A stretch of 64,000 nucleotides of DNA, from positions 7,999,001 through 8,063,000 of the forward strand of contig NC_003075.7 in the NCBI RefSeq assembly GCF_000001735.4. The letters are read 5' to 3'. The translations under genes were made by a program, and so were the position numbers. Of this stretch, positions 21,920 through 33,145 are shown one piece after another. The DNA is from Arabidopsis thaliana. Lineage: Eukaryota > Streptophyta > Magnoliopsida > Brassicales > Brassicaceae. Each line of letters begins with the position of its first letter. Within the stretch, counting starts at the first letter, position 1. The notes beneath the pieces were generated by a model. That model had not been told where the DNA came from and did not search any database. It saw nothing but the letters and a program-made list of their open reading frames with translations.

Positions 21920-22312
21920 TATATAAAGCCCCTTAAACCCTACTCCTTGGCTTCATTCTACATTTCCTCTGCCTCTTTCTCAGATCACAAAACCCTAATT
22001 TCGAATCTTTATTCTTCAGGTACCATTTCTTCACCATCTTCGATCTCCTAAGCTTTACTATGTTTCTGTTTTGTTTAATTTCATGGTGAATTCGTTTCTA
22101 GTGTGTCTCTGTTTTGTGTTCTCGTTTCAATTTGACTGTAAGGGATTTAGAGCTTAAAATTACTCTTATGTATACTTTGAATATAGATCTACTTGTTTTG
22201 GATCAGCCCATCTCGTTGAATTGATGATTTAGTCTTAAAGTTAGGGTTTTTATTAGTATTGATTTATAACAGTTGATCTGATCTGATTCTGTGTGTTTTT
22301 GGAACTTTGTAG
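21920..22312 (+). promoter_or_regulatory. GRP2 core promoter, leader and leader intron
   Basis: A TATA box (TATATAAA) sits near 21920-21927. A telo-box, AAACCCTAA, lies at 21990-21998, typical of plant translation and RNA-processing genes. The leader exon ends at 22019 with TTCAG|GTACC, and the intron runs to TTTGTAG at 22312, two bases before the start codon. A GGCCCA TCP-type site lies further upstream near 21562. Confidence 0.65.
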
Positions 22313-22313
22313 A

Positions 22314-23065
22314 ATGGCTTTCTGTAACAAACTCGGTGGTCTATTGAGACAGAACATTTCTTCTAACGGAAATGTTCCGGTTACGTCTATGCTCGGATCT
22401 CTCCGGTTGATGTCTACCAAGCTTTTCATCGGAGGTAAAATCTTATTGTTTTTGAGTCAGATTGAAGAGTTACTTCACTTTAGTGTTGCTTGAATTAGTA
22501 CTGAGACTTTTTTATATATTGATTGCTTTAGGTCTCTCATGGGGAACCGATGACGCATCCTTAAGGGATGCTTTTGCTCACTTCGGTGACGTTGTTGATG
22601 GTAAGCTACACTTGTTTTTGGTATAATTGAGTAAGAGTTTGTGGAGATGAACTAAAGTTTTGTTTTTTGAAAAATTGTGCAGCTAAAGTTATCGTTGATA
22701 GAGAGACAGGAAGATCAAGGGGGTTTGGATTTGTCAACTTCAATGATGAGGGTGCTGCAACTGCTGCCATATCAGAGATGGACGGAAAGGTTTGTATTGA
22801 ATGTATCAGTTAGTTTATAGCTGTAATGGTAATTGTATCTGTTTAATGGTTTACTTAATAATGTTTATGGGTTTTGGAATTTCAGGAACTGAATGGTCGT
22901 CACATCCGAGTGAATCCTGCTAATGATAGACCAAGTGCTCCACGGGCTTATGGAGGTGGTGGTGGATACAGTGGTGGAGGTGGAGGCTACGGAGGAGGTG
23001 GTGGTGGGTACGGAGGAGGAGGTGGTGGCTATGGAGGAGGTGGTGATGGTGGTGGTGGTTTCTAA
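22314..23065 (+). CDS. GRP2: Glycine-rich RNA-binding protein 2, organellar
   Basis: Four coding exons, 22314-22434, 22532-22600, 22683-22789 and 22886-23065, give 158 aa. Residues 1-35 (MAFCNKLGGLLRQN and on) form a basic, Ser-rich presequence fitting mitochondrial import. One RRM follows with RNP2 LFIGGLSW and RNP1 RGFGFVNF, then a Gly-rich tail of GGGGGYGG repeats ending in Phe. The start is the ATG directly after the leader-intron acceptor; an upstream in-frame ATG at 22293 lies within the intron. The protein binds RNA and single-stranded DNA and has been linked to cold response and mitochondrial RNA handling (family knowledge). The exon pattern is shared with the smaller RRM gene downstream, which suggests a tandem duplicate. 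Length matches AT4G13850. Confidence 0.93.
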
Positions 23066-23600
23066 ACAGAGGAGGTGCTTGTGAAGAAGAAGAGTTAATG
23101 GTTCTGTTTAGTTGGTTTCTTCTATTGAATCTTATGTTAGTACAAAACCTGAATGGGATTTGCTGAAAACTCTTTACTCTTTTTTTGGTTACCAATCAAT
23201 TCGGTTTAATATTTTATTGCCCCCATTAGGTGCATTCTAATACGTCTTACCATTTCTTTCATTCACTTGTGCTTATATACCATTTCACTCCTGTCCTATA
23301 CATAACTTCGATTCAAGTTTCATCTTTTGTGTCGTGATTCACGTTTAAACCATTTGAGGTGGAAAACTTTTATACAAAGTCAAAGCCGATACACATCATG
23401 AAAGCAGAGAGCGACAACATTTGATTCGCTATTAATGATTCTATAATTCCACATGATTTATTCGCTATATTAAAATACTATCGTCCACCTAAACTTGTTT
23501 TCCATGGCTCCATTCTCTATTCCTCCAAAACTCCTAATTTTGTGTCTACTTAAACCTAACTTTGACATACATCTGTCTTTGTTCAAGATCAGCTTAAAAC
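23066..23600. other. Short intergenic region between two RRM genes
   Basis: This holds the GRP2 3' untranslated region (polyadenylation probably within the first 200 bases) and the promoter of the next RRM gene. No further gene or element is visible. Confidence 0.6.
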
Positions 23601-24162
23601 ATGGCTACCAGGGTTTACGTCGGAAGTAATTATTTCTTTCTTTTAGTAGATGTTCATTTTTCAAATTTGTTTTCTCAAGTTTTATTTATTTATTTGAAAG
23701 CTTTGTTACGATTGCTTCAGATCTCTCACCGACCACTACCGATGATATGTTGAGGGAAGCCTTTTCCGGCTACGGAAACGTAGTAGATGGTAAAAGCCTT
23801 TTGGATCGCCCTCCAATTAATATTTCCGAGTTTCTTGTTTATGTTGTTGAGTGTGGTTTAAGTTTCTCAGTTGTCACTACACCAAAATTATTATTGTTTG
23901 TGCAGCAATTGTAATGAGAGACAGATACACAGATAGGTCCAGGGGTTTTGGATTTGTCACATACAGCAGTCACTCCGAAGCTGAAGCAGCCGTGTCTGGG
24001 ATGGATGGAAAGGTTTGGATGGCTCTATTTGTGGTATAATAGTTGTGTGTCTGTCTATATGTGGTCAGACTTAGTATTGCTTTCGTTTTAAATTTCCAGG
24101 AACTGAATGGTCGTAGAGTGAGCGTGAAACTCTTTGGTATTGGTGATATTGATGATGAATGA
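23601..24162 (+). CDS. Small single-RRM protein without glycine tail
   Basis: Four exons, 23601-23625, 23721-23789, 23906-24012 and 24100-24162, give 87 aa. Exon phases match GRP2, so this is a shortened paralogue: MATRVYVGNLSPTTTDDML, RNP1 RGFGFVTY, and an ending VSVKLFGIGDIDDE. It lacks both the presequence and the glycine tail. The RNP2 site (VYVGNL) and the RNP1 aromatics are kept, so RNA binding is plausible. Cytosolic or nuclear location is inferred from the missing presequence. A decayed copy lies at 35498-36005, and its 3' flank recurs at 42600-42790. Length and order match AT4G13860. Confidence 0.88.
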
Positions 24163-24562
24163 CGATGATGGTGCTGACTTGAAAGGTGGAACACATCTCT
24201 ATCCAAAAATAAAAAAACATTCTTGTAATGTATTGTGTGCTTTCATGTGTTTGCAGTGTCTGTTTTTGTCTCCTTTCAAGGGTTTGTTTCCAGGTCTGCT
24301 TTGATTTGATTCCCGTGTATGATGACTTAATAAAGACGTTTCCTTATCCTTTATCAAATCTTTACATCTGTATTCAAAGTTAGAATCAACGATCTAAGAA
24401 GAAGAGCTTACCATGAACCCACTAGTTTCTGGACGGTTAAAGGGACCAGAACTAGATACAATATTCACAAGAATTGCATCTACTTGACTAGATTAGGTGT
24501 ATCATATCATTTGATGCTAACTCTTGGGGTTATAGGCTAACCTTTAAGCTTCCTCCTTCACG

Positions 24563-26542
24563 TTATGAGCCACTGACAGCATCAGGAAGGTCCTTAAGAA
24601 CCTAAGCAAATGTAATAATGTTCTCCATTAGCTTCTTACTCACCGAAGATAACCTCCAGGTTTTCGACAAGTAACAGTATTATAATTAGAACGATGTGAG
24701 ATTTTTGCTTCAAGGTCGTTGAGTGTGAGAAGATGGTTTTTCGTTGTTGTTACCTTGTAAAGATGCCATGAAGCATAAGCATCCGTTGCTGCGTATTGTA
24801 ACTGCTGCTTTGACAGAGGATAAAACTCCCAGTTCCCAAGCCTGATTCTGTTTGGCTTCAGGAGCTGCAAAGTAACAGTCAGATTTTCAAAGCGAAATAG
24901 ATCAATATTCTCACTTTTGATACAGCAGAACAGAAGAGAGTTGTACTGCTATTTCTAGGAAGACTGGAAATATGATAAATCCAGTTCTCACTACTGTTAT
25001 CAAAACTTAAATCAAGCTTTTGAAATCAACCAGACAAGGTGAATAACAGATACCTCTTTGCAAACAAGTGTCTCAGTTAGTGAGGCAAGGCCCCATTTTT
25101 TATCTCCACCAATTTTTTGGTTGGCTAAATCTGAAAGATCCTCAACATCTTTGATACTAACTCCATAGTCATGGAAAAGCTTCACAGAGTCACCATCAAT
25201 TCCAATACCTACCTATATATATGTATCAGAACTACGTTAATTGAGCATCCATGGCAAACAACAAGAACTTCGACCACTTCAAAAAAAAAAATAACAAACC
25301 TTTACAAGTGTTGAATCTTCAATAAGATGTTGGAGACTTTGAGGGATACCAGAATGAAAAATATGCATAACATCACAATAATTACTATCTACACATATCT
25401 GGACAGTCGCAACCTTCCCCGGGAGAACACCTGAAAATAACACAAAGTTTCACAAAATATTATTAGTTAAGATCACAAAAACCTCACAAAGGTTCATGAA
25501 TGTGTCAAAAAGCATTATCAAGCAACTATCATTACAACACATATGAGTAGACTAGTCTAAGAGATATTATTAGTAGAACAAAGCTTGCAGCAATGAGATT
25601 CTAGACTACACAAAACTGCAATAGTAGGCATCTACACTTTCCTCCGAACATTCAGAAAGGAAACAACGACCATAAAGCTCTATTCGATATAAAGCAAGAG
25701 CATCATCATTCTATCATCAAGATATATAAAGAGAAATTAGAAAAGACAACATATGATCCATAGAGATAAAATACAGTTCGAGATGCATATCACATTGCAT
25801 ACTTTAAGAAATGCAATCGAAAAAGACAAAACTTGCAATCAGACACAAAACGGAAAACAGAAGGGTTAACAAAAGCACCTTTTCTAAAACTTGGTCTCCA
25901 CTCAATATCCAAGCCAACAAAAGCTATTCCAGATTCATCTCTCTTGGTATCAAGAACTTTAATAAGCTGCATTGCTCGCTTATCAACCTCAGTAGCAGTC
26001 TTGCTATACAAAATCCTACCACCAAACCTCATTGCTGGAAAATTCCTAGCTGCAACAAAGTATACACATTATTAAGTTGCTCCGCCCACATAATTCAAAC
26101 AACACACTATTACGAAAAAAATCTTAATCCTATAAATTACGGCATGAACAGATTAATACATTGTAAAGAACTTGGAATTCGAATCAAATGGTGAGACAAC
26201 TAATGAATTGACATTTTCAAAGCAAAAAGAAGTTGAAATTGGAAAATAGAACAGAAAGATCTCTGGGATTTGAAGAAGTTTCATACCTCGGCAACGGGAG
26301 AGAGGAAATCGTTTATAAGATGTAGAAGAAGTGATGGAACGAGGCAATTGGCGACGGATATTATTGGGGATTTGATTTGGATCCTCCTCGTGGCCATGGA
26401 CGGAGGTTGTAGCTTGTACGGTCGGAGCAGCAGAGGAAGAAGAAGAAGAAGAACGGGAGAAATTGTAGGAAGCTTCGATGGCGTCGATAGCGAGAAGCTC
26501 TTCCTCTGTAAAAGCGTCGTCGATCCAATTTGACGATGACAT
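24563..26542 (-). CDS. WEX: WRN-like 3'-5' exonuclease WEX
   Basis: Six exons on the minus strand: 26287-26542, 25879-26049, 25300-25430, 25054-25212, 24754-24864 and 24563-24601. The frame is continuous and gives 288 aa. The N-terminal third is Ser-rich (MSSSNWIDDAFTEEELLAID). The DEDDy exonuclease core has GLDIEW (Asp133, Glu135), GIGIDGD (probable Asp194) and YAATDAYASW (Tyr263, Asp267). WEX resembles the exonuclease part of human Werner protein, without a helicase, and is required for post-transcriptional gene silencing in Arabidopsis (published for this gene). Partial copies of its exons are scattered over 29.7-48.7 kb. Length matches AT4G13870. Confidence 0.93.
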
Positions 26543-27150
26543 TTCTTTTACTGAAACAAAAAAATAAAAATTAATGCTTTGGACGAGTCTCGTCGGCCCC
26601 TTTAAATGTTTGTATTGTTTGTTTTTAATTTTAAACGTTCCCACACTGTACAATATAGTTGTGTGTTTTAAATTGCCCGAGACACGCTTTATACAATTTT
26701 TGTATGATTTTGATTATTCATCACGTAACCATAACCTTTGCTTCACATTAGAATTGTCCCATGTTAGGGATATTGGCATAACGATGTATCAGATCATGTC
26801 GATGAGAAACCAAATTCAATCTTTCAGAAACTTAAACCCATCCCATACAAACAACCACACTTTTGTTGACAAATGGAGCAACCAATTCCTCTTATTTTCA
26901 TTCAACAGTAGACACTCTTTCATTTTCAACAAAAAAACACTCCTTTGACTAAGTAGAAACTGTCGATGGCCACACGCGAAAAATGATGATGAATTCTTAT
27001 AACACTCCTCCACAGATGTAGTAAGTGTCATCCAAGGATCTAGCAATTAAGAGTCAGATATTCAATTTTCTGTGGAAGCAATTATCCTTCCCAGGAGACT
27101 TGTCAAGTCAAGCAACGATCAATTCGTTTCACAGAAGAAATAAAACAAGG
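26543..27150. promoter_or_regulatory. Divergent region between WEX and RLP48; RLP48 promoter box
   Basis: The left part is the WEX promoter; a piece near 26810-26860 recurs near 48715-48760, upstream of the WEX relic. The right part is the RLP48 promoter: ATTTTCTGTGGAAGC at 27065-27079, then AGTCAA (W-box core, reverse orientation) at 27106-27111. The same pair with the same 26-base gap occurs before RLP49 and RLP50. Confidence 0.55.
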
Positions 27151-29614
27151 ATGCATTCTTGTAGTGAGAGGAGGATGATGACAGTAATATGGAGCTTGTG
27201 TTTAATCTTCTGCCTCTCTAACTCAATACTTGCCATTGCTAAAGACTTGTGTCTTCCCGACCAGAGGGATGCTCTTTTAGAGTTCAAAAACGAGTTCTAC
27301 GTCCAAGAGTTCGATCCCCATATGAAGTGTGAAAAGGCAACAGAGACGTGGAGGAACAAGACTGATTGCTGTTCTTGGAATCGTGTCTCTTGTGATCCTA
27401 AGACAGGCAAGGTCGTCGAGTTAGATCTCATGAGCAGTTGTCTCAATGGCCCTTTGAGATCTAATAGTAGCCTGTTTAGACTACAACATCTCCAGAGCTT
27501 AGAACTTAGCTCCAATAATATTTCCGGTATCCTACCAGATTCCATCGGCAACCTCAAATATTTGAGGTCTTTAAGTTTTCGTACTTGCCATCTCTTTGGA
27601 AAGATTCCATCTTCACTCGGAAGTCTTTCTTATCTCACTCATCTTGATCTTTCTTATAACGATTTCACCAGTGAAGGACCAGATTCGGGTGGCAACCTAA
27701 ACCGACTTACAGATTTGCAACTTGTGCTACTCAACTTGAGCTCGGTCACCTGGATCGACCTTGGTTCTAACCAGTTGAAAGGTATGCTCCCATCTAACAT
27801 GAGTAGCCTCTCCAAACTGGTGTCTTTTGATATTAGTGAAAATTCATTTTCTGGATCCATTCCCTCTTCTCTCTTCATGATCCCTTCGTTGAGTACTTGA
27901 CTTGCGAAGAAAAGACTTCAGCGGTCCTCTTGAGATTGGGAATATCTCTTCACATTCCGAACTTGGATACTTGTACATGGGAGAAAACAATTTCAATGGA
28001 CCAATTCCGGGATCTTTATCAAAACTAGTCGGGCTCAGGGATCTTAGCCTCTCTTTCTGGAACACAGGAAGGGGCATTGTTGATTTCAGCATCTTCTTGC
28101 ATCTCAAGTCACTTTGTTCACTTGACCTCTCCTATCTGAATACAAGAAGCATGGTTGATTTGAGTTTTTTTTCACATCTCATGTCACTTGATGAGCTGGA
28201 TCTTTCAGGGATTAATTTGAAGATCAGTTCAACTCTCAGCTTTCCCTCAGCCACGGGCACCTTGATTTTAGCATCCTGCAATATTGTTGAGTTCCCCAAG
28301 TTTCTAGAAAACCAAACCAGTTTGTTTTATCTAGACATCTCTGCAAATCACATTGAAGGCCAAGTACCGGAGTGGTTGTGGAGACTGCCAACGTTGTCGT
28401 TTGTAAACATTGCTCAGAATTCCTTCAGTGGAGAACTACCTATGTTACCAAACTCTATCTATAGCTTTATAGCCTCTGATAATCAGTTTTCGGGAGAGAT
28501 TCCTAGAACAGTATGCGAATTGGTTAGTCTTAATACACTTGTTTTATCTAACAACAAATTCAGCGGTTCTATTCCCCGGTGTTTTGAGAATTTCAAAACT
28601 ATTTCAATCTTGCATCTTCGGAATAACAGCCTCTCGGGTGTTTTTCCAAAGGAAATTATCAGTGAAACCTTGACATCACTTGATGTTGGTCACAATTGGC
28701 TATCAGGACAACTTCCCAAGTCTCTGATCAAATGCACTGACCTCGAGTTTCTGAACGTGGAAGATAACAGAATCAATGACAAATTTCCATTTTGGTTGAG
28801 ATCGTTGTCCAATCTACAGATTCTTGTCCTTCGTTCTAATGAGTTCTATGGGCCAATATTTTCTCTTGAAGATTCTTTGAGTTTCCCCAAGTTGCGAATC
28901 TTTGATATTTCGGAAAATCACTTCACTGGAGTCTTGCCATCAGATTACTTTGCAGGTTGGAGTGCAATGTCATCAGTCGTAGACATTTTTGATACTACGC
29001 CTCAGGTTCACATTTTAGGAGTTTTCCAGGGATACTATCATAACTCTGTGGTTCTGACGAACAAAGGATTAAATATGGAGCTGGTTGGGAGTGGTTTCAC
29101 AATCTACAAAACCATTGATGTCTCCGGAAACAGACTCGAAGGAGATATTCCAGAATCGATTGGTATACTCAAGGAACTGATTGTGCTCAACATGTCAAAC
29201 AACGCTTTCACAGGCCATATTCCACCATCTCTATCAAACTTGAGCAATCTCCAATCATTGGATCTATCTCAAAACAGATTATCCGGCAGTATCCCGCCAG
29301 AGCTCGGGAAACTTACGTTTCTGGAGTGGATGAACTTCTCGTACAACAGGCTTGAAGGTCCAATACCACAAGCCACTCAGATTCAAAGCCAGAATAGTTC
29401 TTCTTTCGCAGAGAATCCCGGGCTTTGCGGTGCTCCTTTCCTAAACAAATGTGGTGGAGAAGAAGAAGAAGAAGAAGAAGCAACAAAGCAAGAAGAAGAT
29501 GAAGATGAAGAAAAGGAAGAGAAAAATCAAGTATTTAGCTGGATAGCAGCTGCAATAGGATATGTACCTGGTGTGTTCTGTGGACTCACCATCGCCCACA
29601 TTCTCACTTCATAG
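27151..29614 (+). CDS. RLP48: Receptor-like protein RLP48, frameshifted and tail-truncated
   Basis: RLP gene with signal peptide ([16 protein letters not shown]), cap DCCSWNRVSCDP, LRRs, island, cap [15 protein letters not shown], Glu-rich stretch and membrane helix [16 protein letters not shown]. The frame opened at 27151 ends at 27900 after [13 protein letters not shown]; the rest (from about 27893) is open in the +1 frame to 29614. Paralogues have six bases between TCGTTG and CTTGAC where this copy has four, so a 2-base deletion explains the shift. The protein also stops right after the membrane helix (HILTS), without the usual RDWFMRI tail. A gene model could bypass the shift with an intron, but I see no need for one in this intron-free family. 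Probably a pseudogene, or expressed only as an N-terminal LRR fragment. Recalled as AT4G13880. Confidence 0.8.
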
Positions 29615-29734
29615 GCTAAGAGTTGCTTATTTTTTCTTCTCCGTCAAGCCGATAAAATGAAAAGTAAGTATCTTATTTAGAGAATCTGTATTTTTGTTGA
29701 GTTAATTTTATCTTTATATATTTTGTATTGCTGA

Positions 29735-30725
29735 ACTTACCATGAAGCACACTAGTTTCTGGAAGATTAAATGGACCGCAACTAAATACTGTGTTCAATA
29801 TCTTTGTAAATCCCATAAGAATTGCATCTACTTGACTAGATTAGGTGTATCATATCATTTGATGCTAACTCTTGGGGTTATAGGCTAACCTTTAAGCTTC
29901 CTCCTTTACGTTATGAGCCACTGACAGCATCAGGAAGGTCCTTAAGAACCTAACCAAATGTAACAATGGTCGCCATTAGCTTCTAACTCACCGAAGATAA
30001 GCTCCAGGTTTTCGACAAGTTACAAGTAGTATAATTTGAACGACGTGTGACTTTTGTTTCAAGATAGTTAAGTATAAGAAGCTGGTTTTTCTTAGTTGTT
30101 ACCTGGTGAAGATGCCATGAAGCATAAGCATCCGTTGCTGCGTATTGTAACTGCTGCTTTGATAGAGGATGAACCTCCCAGTTCCCAAGCCTGATTCTGT
30201 TTGGCTTCAAGAGCTGCAAAGTAACAGACAAATTTTCAAAGCGAAATAGAATCAAGATTCCCACTTTTGAAACAGCAGAGCAGAATAGTGTTGTACTGCT
30301 ATTTCTAGGAAGACTGGAAATATGATAAATCCAGTTCTCACTACTGTTATCAAAACTTAAATCAAGCTTTTGAAATCAACCAGACAAGGTGAATAACAGA
30401 TACCTCTTTGCAAACAAGTGTCTCAGTTAGTGAGGCAAGGCCCCATTTTTTATCTCCACCAATTTTTTGGTTGGCTAAATCTGAAAGATCCTCAACATCT
30501 TTGATTTGATACTAACTCCATAGTCATGGAAAAGCTTCACAGAGTCACCATCAATTCCAATACCTACCTATATATATGTATCAGAACTATGTTAATTGAT
30601 CACAACAAAAACTTTGACAACTTCATAAAATATAAACAAACCTTTACAAGTGTTGAATCCTCAATAAGATGTTGGAGTCTACACATATCTGGACAGTTGC
30701 AACCTTCCCCAGGAGAACACCTAAA
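29735..30725 (-). pseudogene. Truncated WEX copy (exons 6 to 3)
   Basis: Close copy of WEX 3' half in the same orientation: exon 6 (about 29900-29945), exon 5 (about 30108-30215, including AATDAYASWHL coding), exon 4 (about 30405-30570) and part of exon 3 (about 30643-30725). Exon 4 has a 5-base tandem duplication (TTGAT), and exon 3 lacks about 56 bases, so it is not functional. Similarity to WEX remains very high over long runs, so the copy is fairly young. It begins right after the RLP48 3' flank and ends at a PPR-like fragment. Confidence 0.85.
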
Positions 30726-31050
30726 CAACTCCCAAGAGCAGCCTATAAGAGCTCGGTATGTCTTGACATCAAGTACTAAAGCCCGAATCAATCACCGTTC
30801 TAAAAACCCTAAACTCATCATCTTCTACCAAACCCATATCGAAAACAACAAGATATATCCCAATTACATTCATCACTAGCATAAACCAAAACTCTGAACA
30901 CATCTTCTTCTTCCTTAGATGTCGAATCAATCAACTCACACAGAAATTGCATAGCTAAAGTAAACTTCTTGGACGAAGGAAGAATGTGAAGCAACAAACA
31001 GTAGTTACCAACATCGCGGAACGGTCGAAGAAGAAGAAACGAGCTTCTTC
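30726..31050 (-). pseudogene. PPR-protein gene fragment
   Basis: On the minus strand, pieces read EDDEFRVFRTVIDSGF and DVKTYRALIGCSWELF, which match the pentatricopeptide-repeat pattern (helix A VVTYNALI, helix B with a VFDEMIDSGF-like run). Upstream lies a stretch encoding AMQFLCELIDSTSKEEEDVF. The frame changes between the pieces. The fragment is joined directly to the exon 3 end of the WEX relic, so both were probably brought together by the same rearrangement. Family call is from motif likeness only. Confidence 0.55.
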
Positions 31051-33145
31051 ATAAATTGAGCGAAAACAGGAACAGAGAAAGAGACAGAGGCTTCAAGTTA
31101 AGGAATAAAGTATTTGTCCCACATCGGTTCTTCGAACATCCGGTTAAGGCTTTCCAACATTCGGGTGGCTCTAACCAATTTGTTTTGGGCTTTTTTAGCC
31201 TATTTGTTTACTCTATTGGGCCAATTTCCAACTCGATTTTCTTATTTGTATATCTCAGTATGAGGTATATTGATCCACATTTTTGAATTTAGCATAACGA
31301 AAACCTAAATTTATTTATTTTAATTTATTTTATGAACCCTATCGGTTGATCGGTCAGTTTTGGTAAAAGGCACCGAAGTGTTTCAGAATGGACTTCTCCT
31401 CGAAGGACCACCACACTATATTTCCCGAGTTTGAAATGCTTTCCGACTAATGTCAGGGAGACAAACTCTACTCCAACTAATGGCAGAAAGTACTCAGGCC
31501 GTCTGTATTTCTAACTATCAGATAAACCAATTGGACCAAGGTCCAACTGACAGACTTTCCAAACGAAAATGATTTTTGTTTTCAAGGAGGATCGTATTCG
31601 GATATGAGAGTTTCACCCTTGATCACCAAAACTTCTTCTACCACTAGACCACAAATGCTTGGGCAACCTCAATTTTATTGTTGGCAACAACTAAAAAATC
31701 AAAACATTTGTATAGCTTATAATGACTGATTTTAAGCTCTTCAGTTGTATCCATTACCTGAATCAATTAATACACAAAAACACAATATAGTTTATATTAG
31801 CATATATATTGTGTGAATATTTTTGAAGACAAACCCTATAAGGCACTAACATCATCGACAGTTATTTTAGTCTTCACAACCATACTCAGCAACTTTACCA
31901 TCAATTTGGGAGTCTATAGGTTTTCTAAACTCCACGGGGGCACCACGTACTCCGCTCTGAACAGATTCATTATGATACACCAAAGAACTGATCACGCCGT
32001 GTATACTTACCAAACCAAGTGCATGATGATTTCACTCTTATACGTAGGCTTGAAATGAATAAGTATGGATTACCAAACCAATGCTCCGGGATTCCTCTAA
32101 TTAATTACAATTTCTTTTCAAACCATTCTTTTGAAGATCATAATCGAGAATGTAACACATATTTCTATCCGAAACGTACAACTAAAAAAACAGAGAGGTT
32201 ATCTTGGCATTTTATGCCTTCCACCAATTTGACGACAACAAACGCAGAATCTCGTAGGGCCTCTTGGATAGACCGAATTACTAAATCGAACCGAGAAAGA
32301 AATATTCGAATTAAACCCGAATCAAATGTTAGTTTAGTTATTCAACTTAAAATGAGTTTTTTTAATATAAAAAAAGACAGTAAAACTTAAAATGGTTTAT
32401 TGCACTTTTAACATATCCAAAATATAAAATTTGAATCCACAGACCAGAAAATTTCTAAGCTACAAATAATTTTTAAAATTTAAGATATATACGATTACAA
32501 AACGAATCCTAACTGAAATCATGTGGTTATACTGAAACCTTAACCGTATTAATCCGAATAATACGAGTCAACCCAGAAACTATATCAGAAGCGACTAAAA
32601 TAAAAAAAATGCCCCAATTCAATAAAAAAAATAATGTACATTAATAAAACAAAAAATTTGCTATAAAACATTTTCCTTCCATTTTTGTCCACAAGATAAT
32701 TAGCCAAACTTTCAAAATCAACGTTTCTAATAATTCTCTTTCGATAGATAAGCTAGCCAAGTCACTCAAGACTTGAAACACTTCTTTCAACAAATCAATG
32801 TGGCCAAATCAATGGATTGTTGAAGCTCAATATTTACTTCGTATTAACACATTATTTTCACCATAAGTCTCATATAAATATATTTCTATCTCTATTAAGA
32901 GTAAATATATGGCCCTAAATGTTTTCCCAAAATTTGATGCCCTATTTGGTTTTCTCCATTGTGGCACGGCTCTGTATTTATTCGTTAAATATAGTAAATT
33001 TGCTGTTACTATTAAGAAATCCAACGAAATAAAATAGTCAAGAAGAAAAAATAACTGAAGCTTATTAGTTTTTTATTGTTTGCTTGCTTAACATACAAAA
33101 ACACAAATAACAGAAGATTACTATTGGGTAGAGAGTGAGAGATCT
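31051..33145. other. Intergenic region between PPR relic and SHM5
   Basis: About 2.1 kb. Around 31370-31680 there is a moderately GC-richer stretch ending near CTTCTACCACTAGACCACA, a phrase seen in many plant repeats, so part of it may be an old element; no ends were found. The remainder is AT-rich, with no supported exon. The last 100 bases hold the SHM5 3' untranslated region. Confidence 0.45.

Noticed and set aside
22920-23195. Minus-strand frame rich in His opposite the GRP2 glycine tail
   Set aside because: It is the antisense shadow of GGN glycine codons (CCN/CAC on the other strand), with no start context or splicing support.
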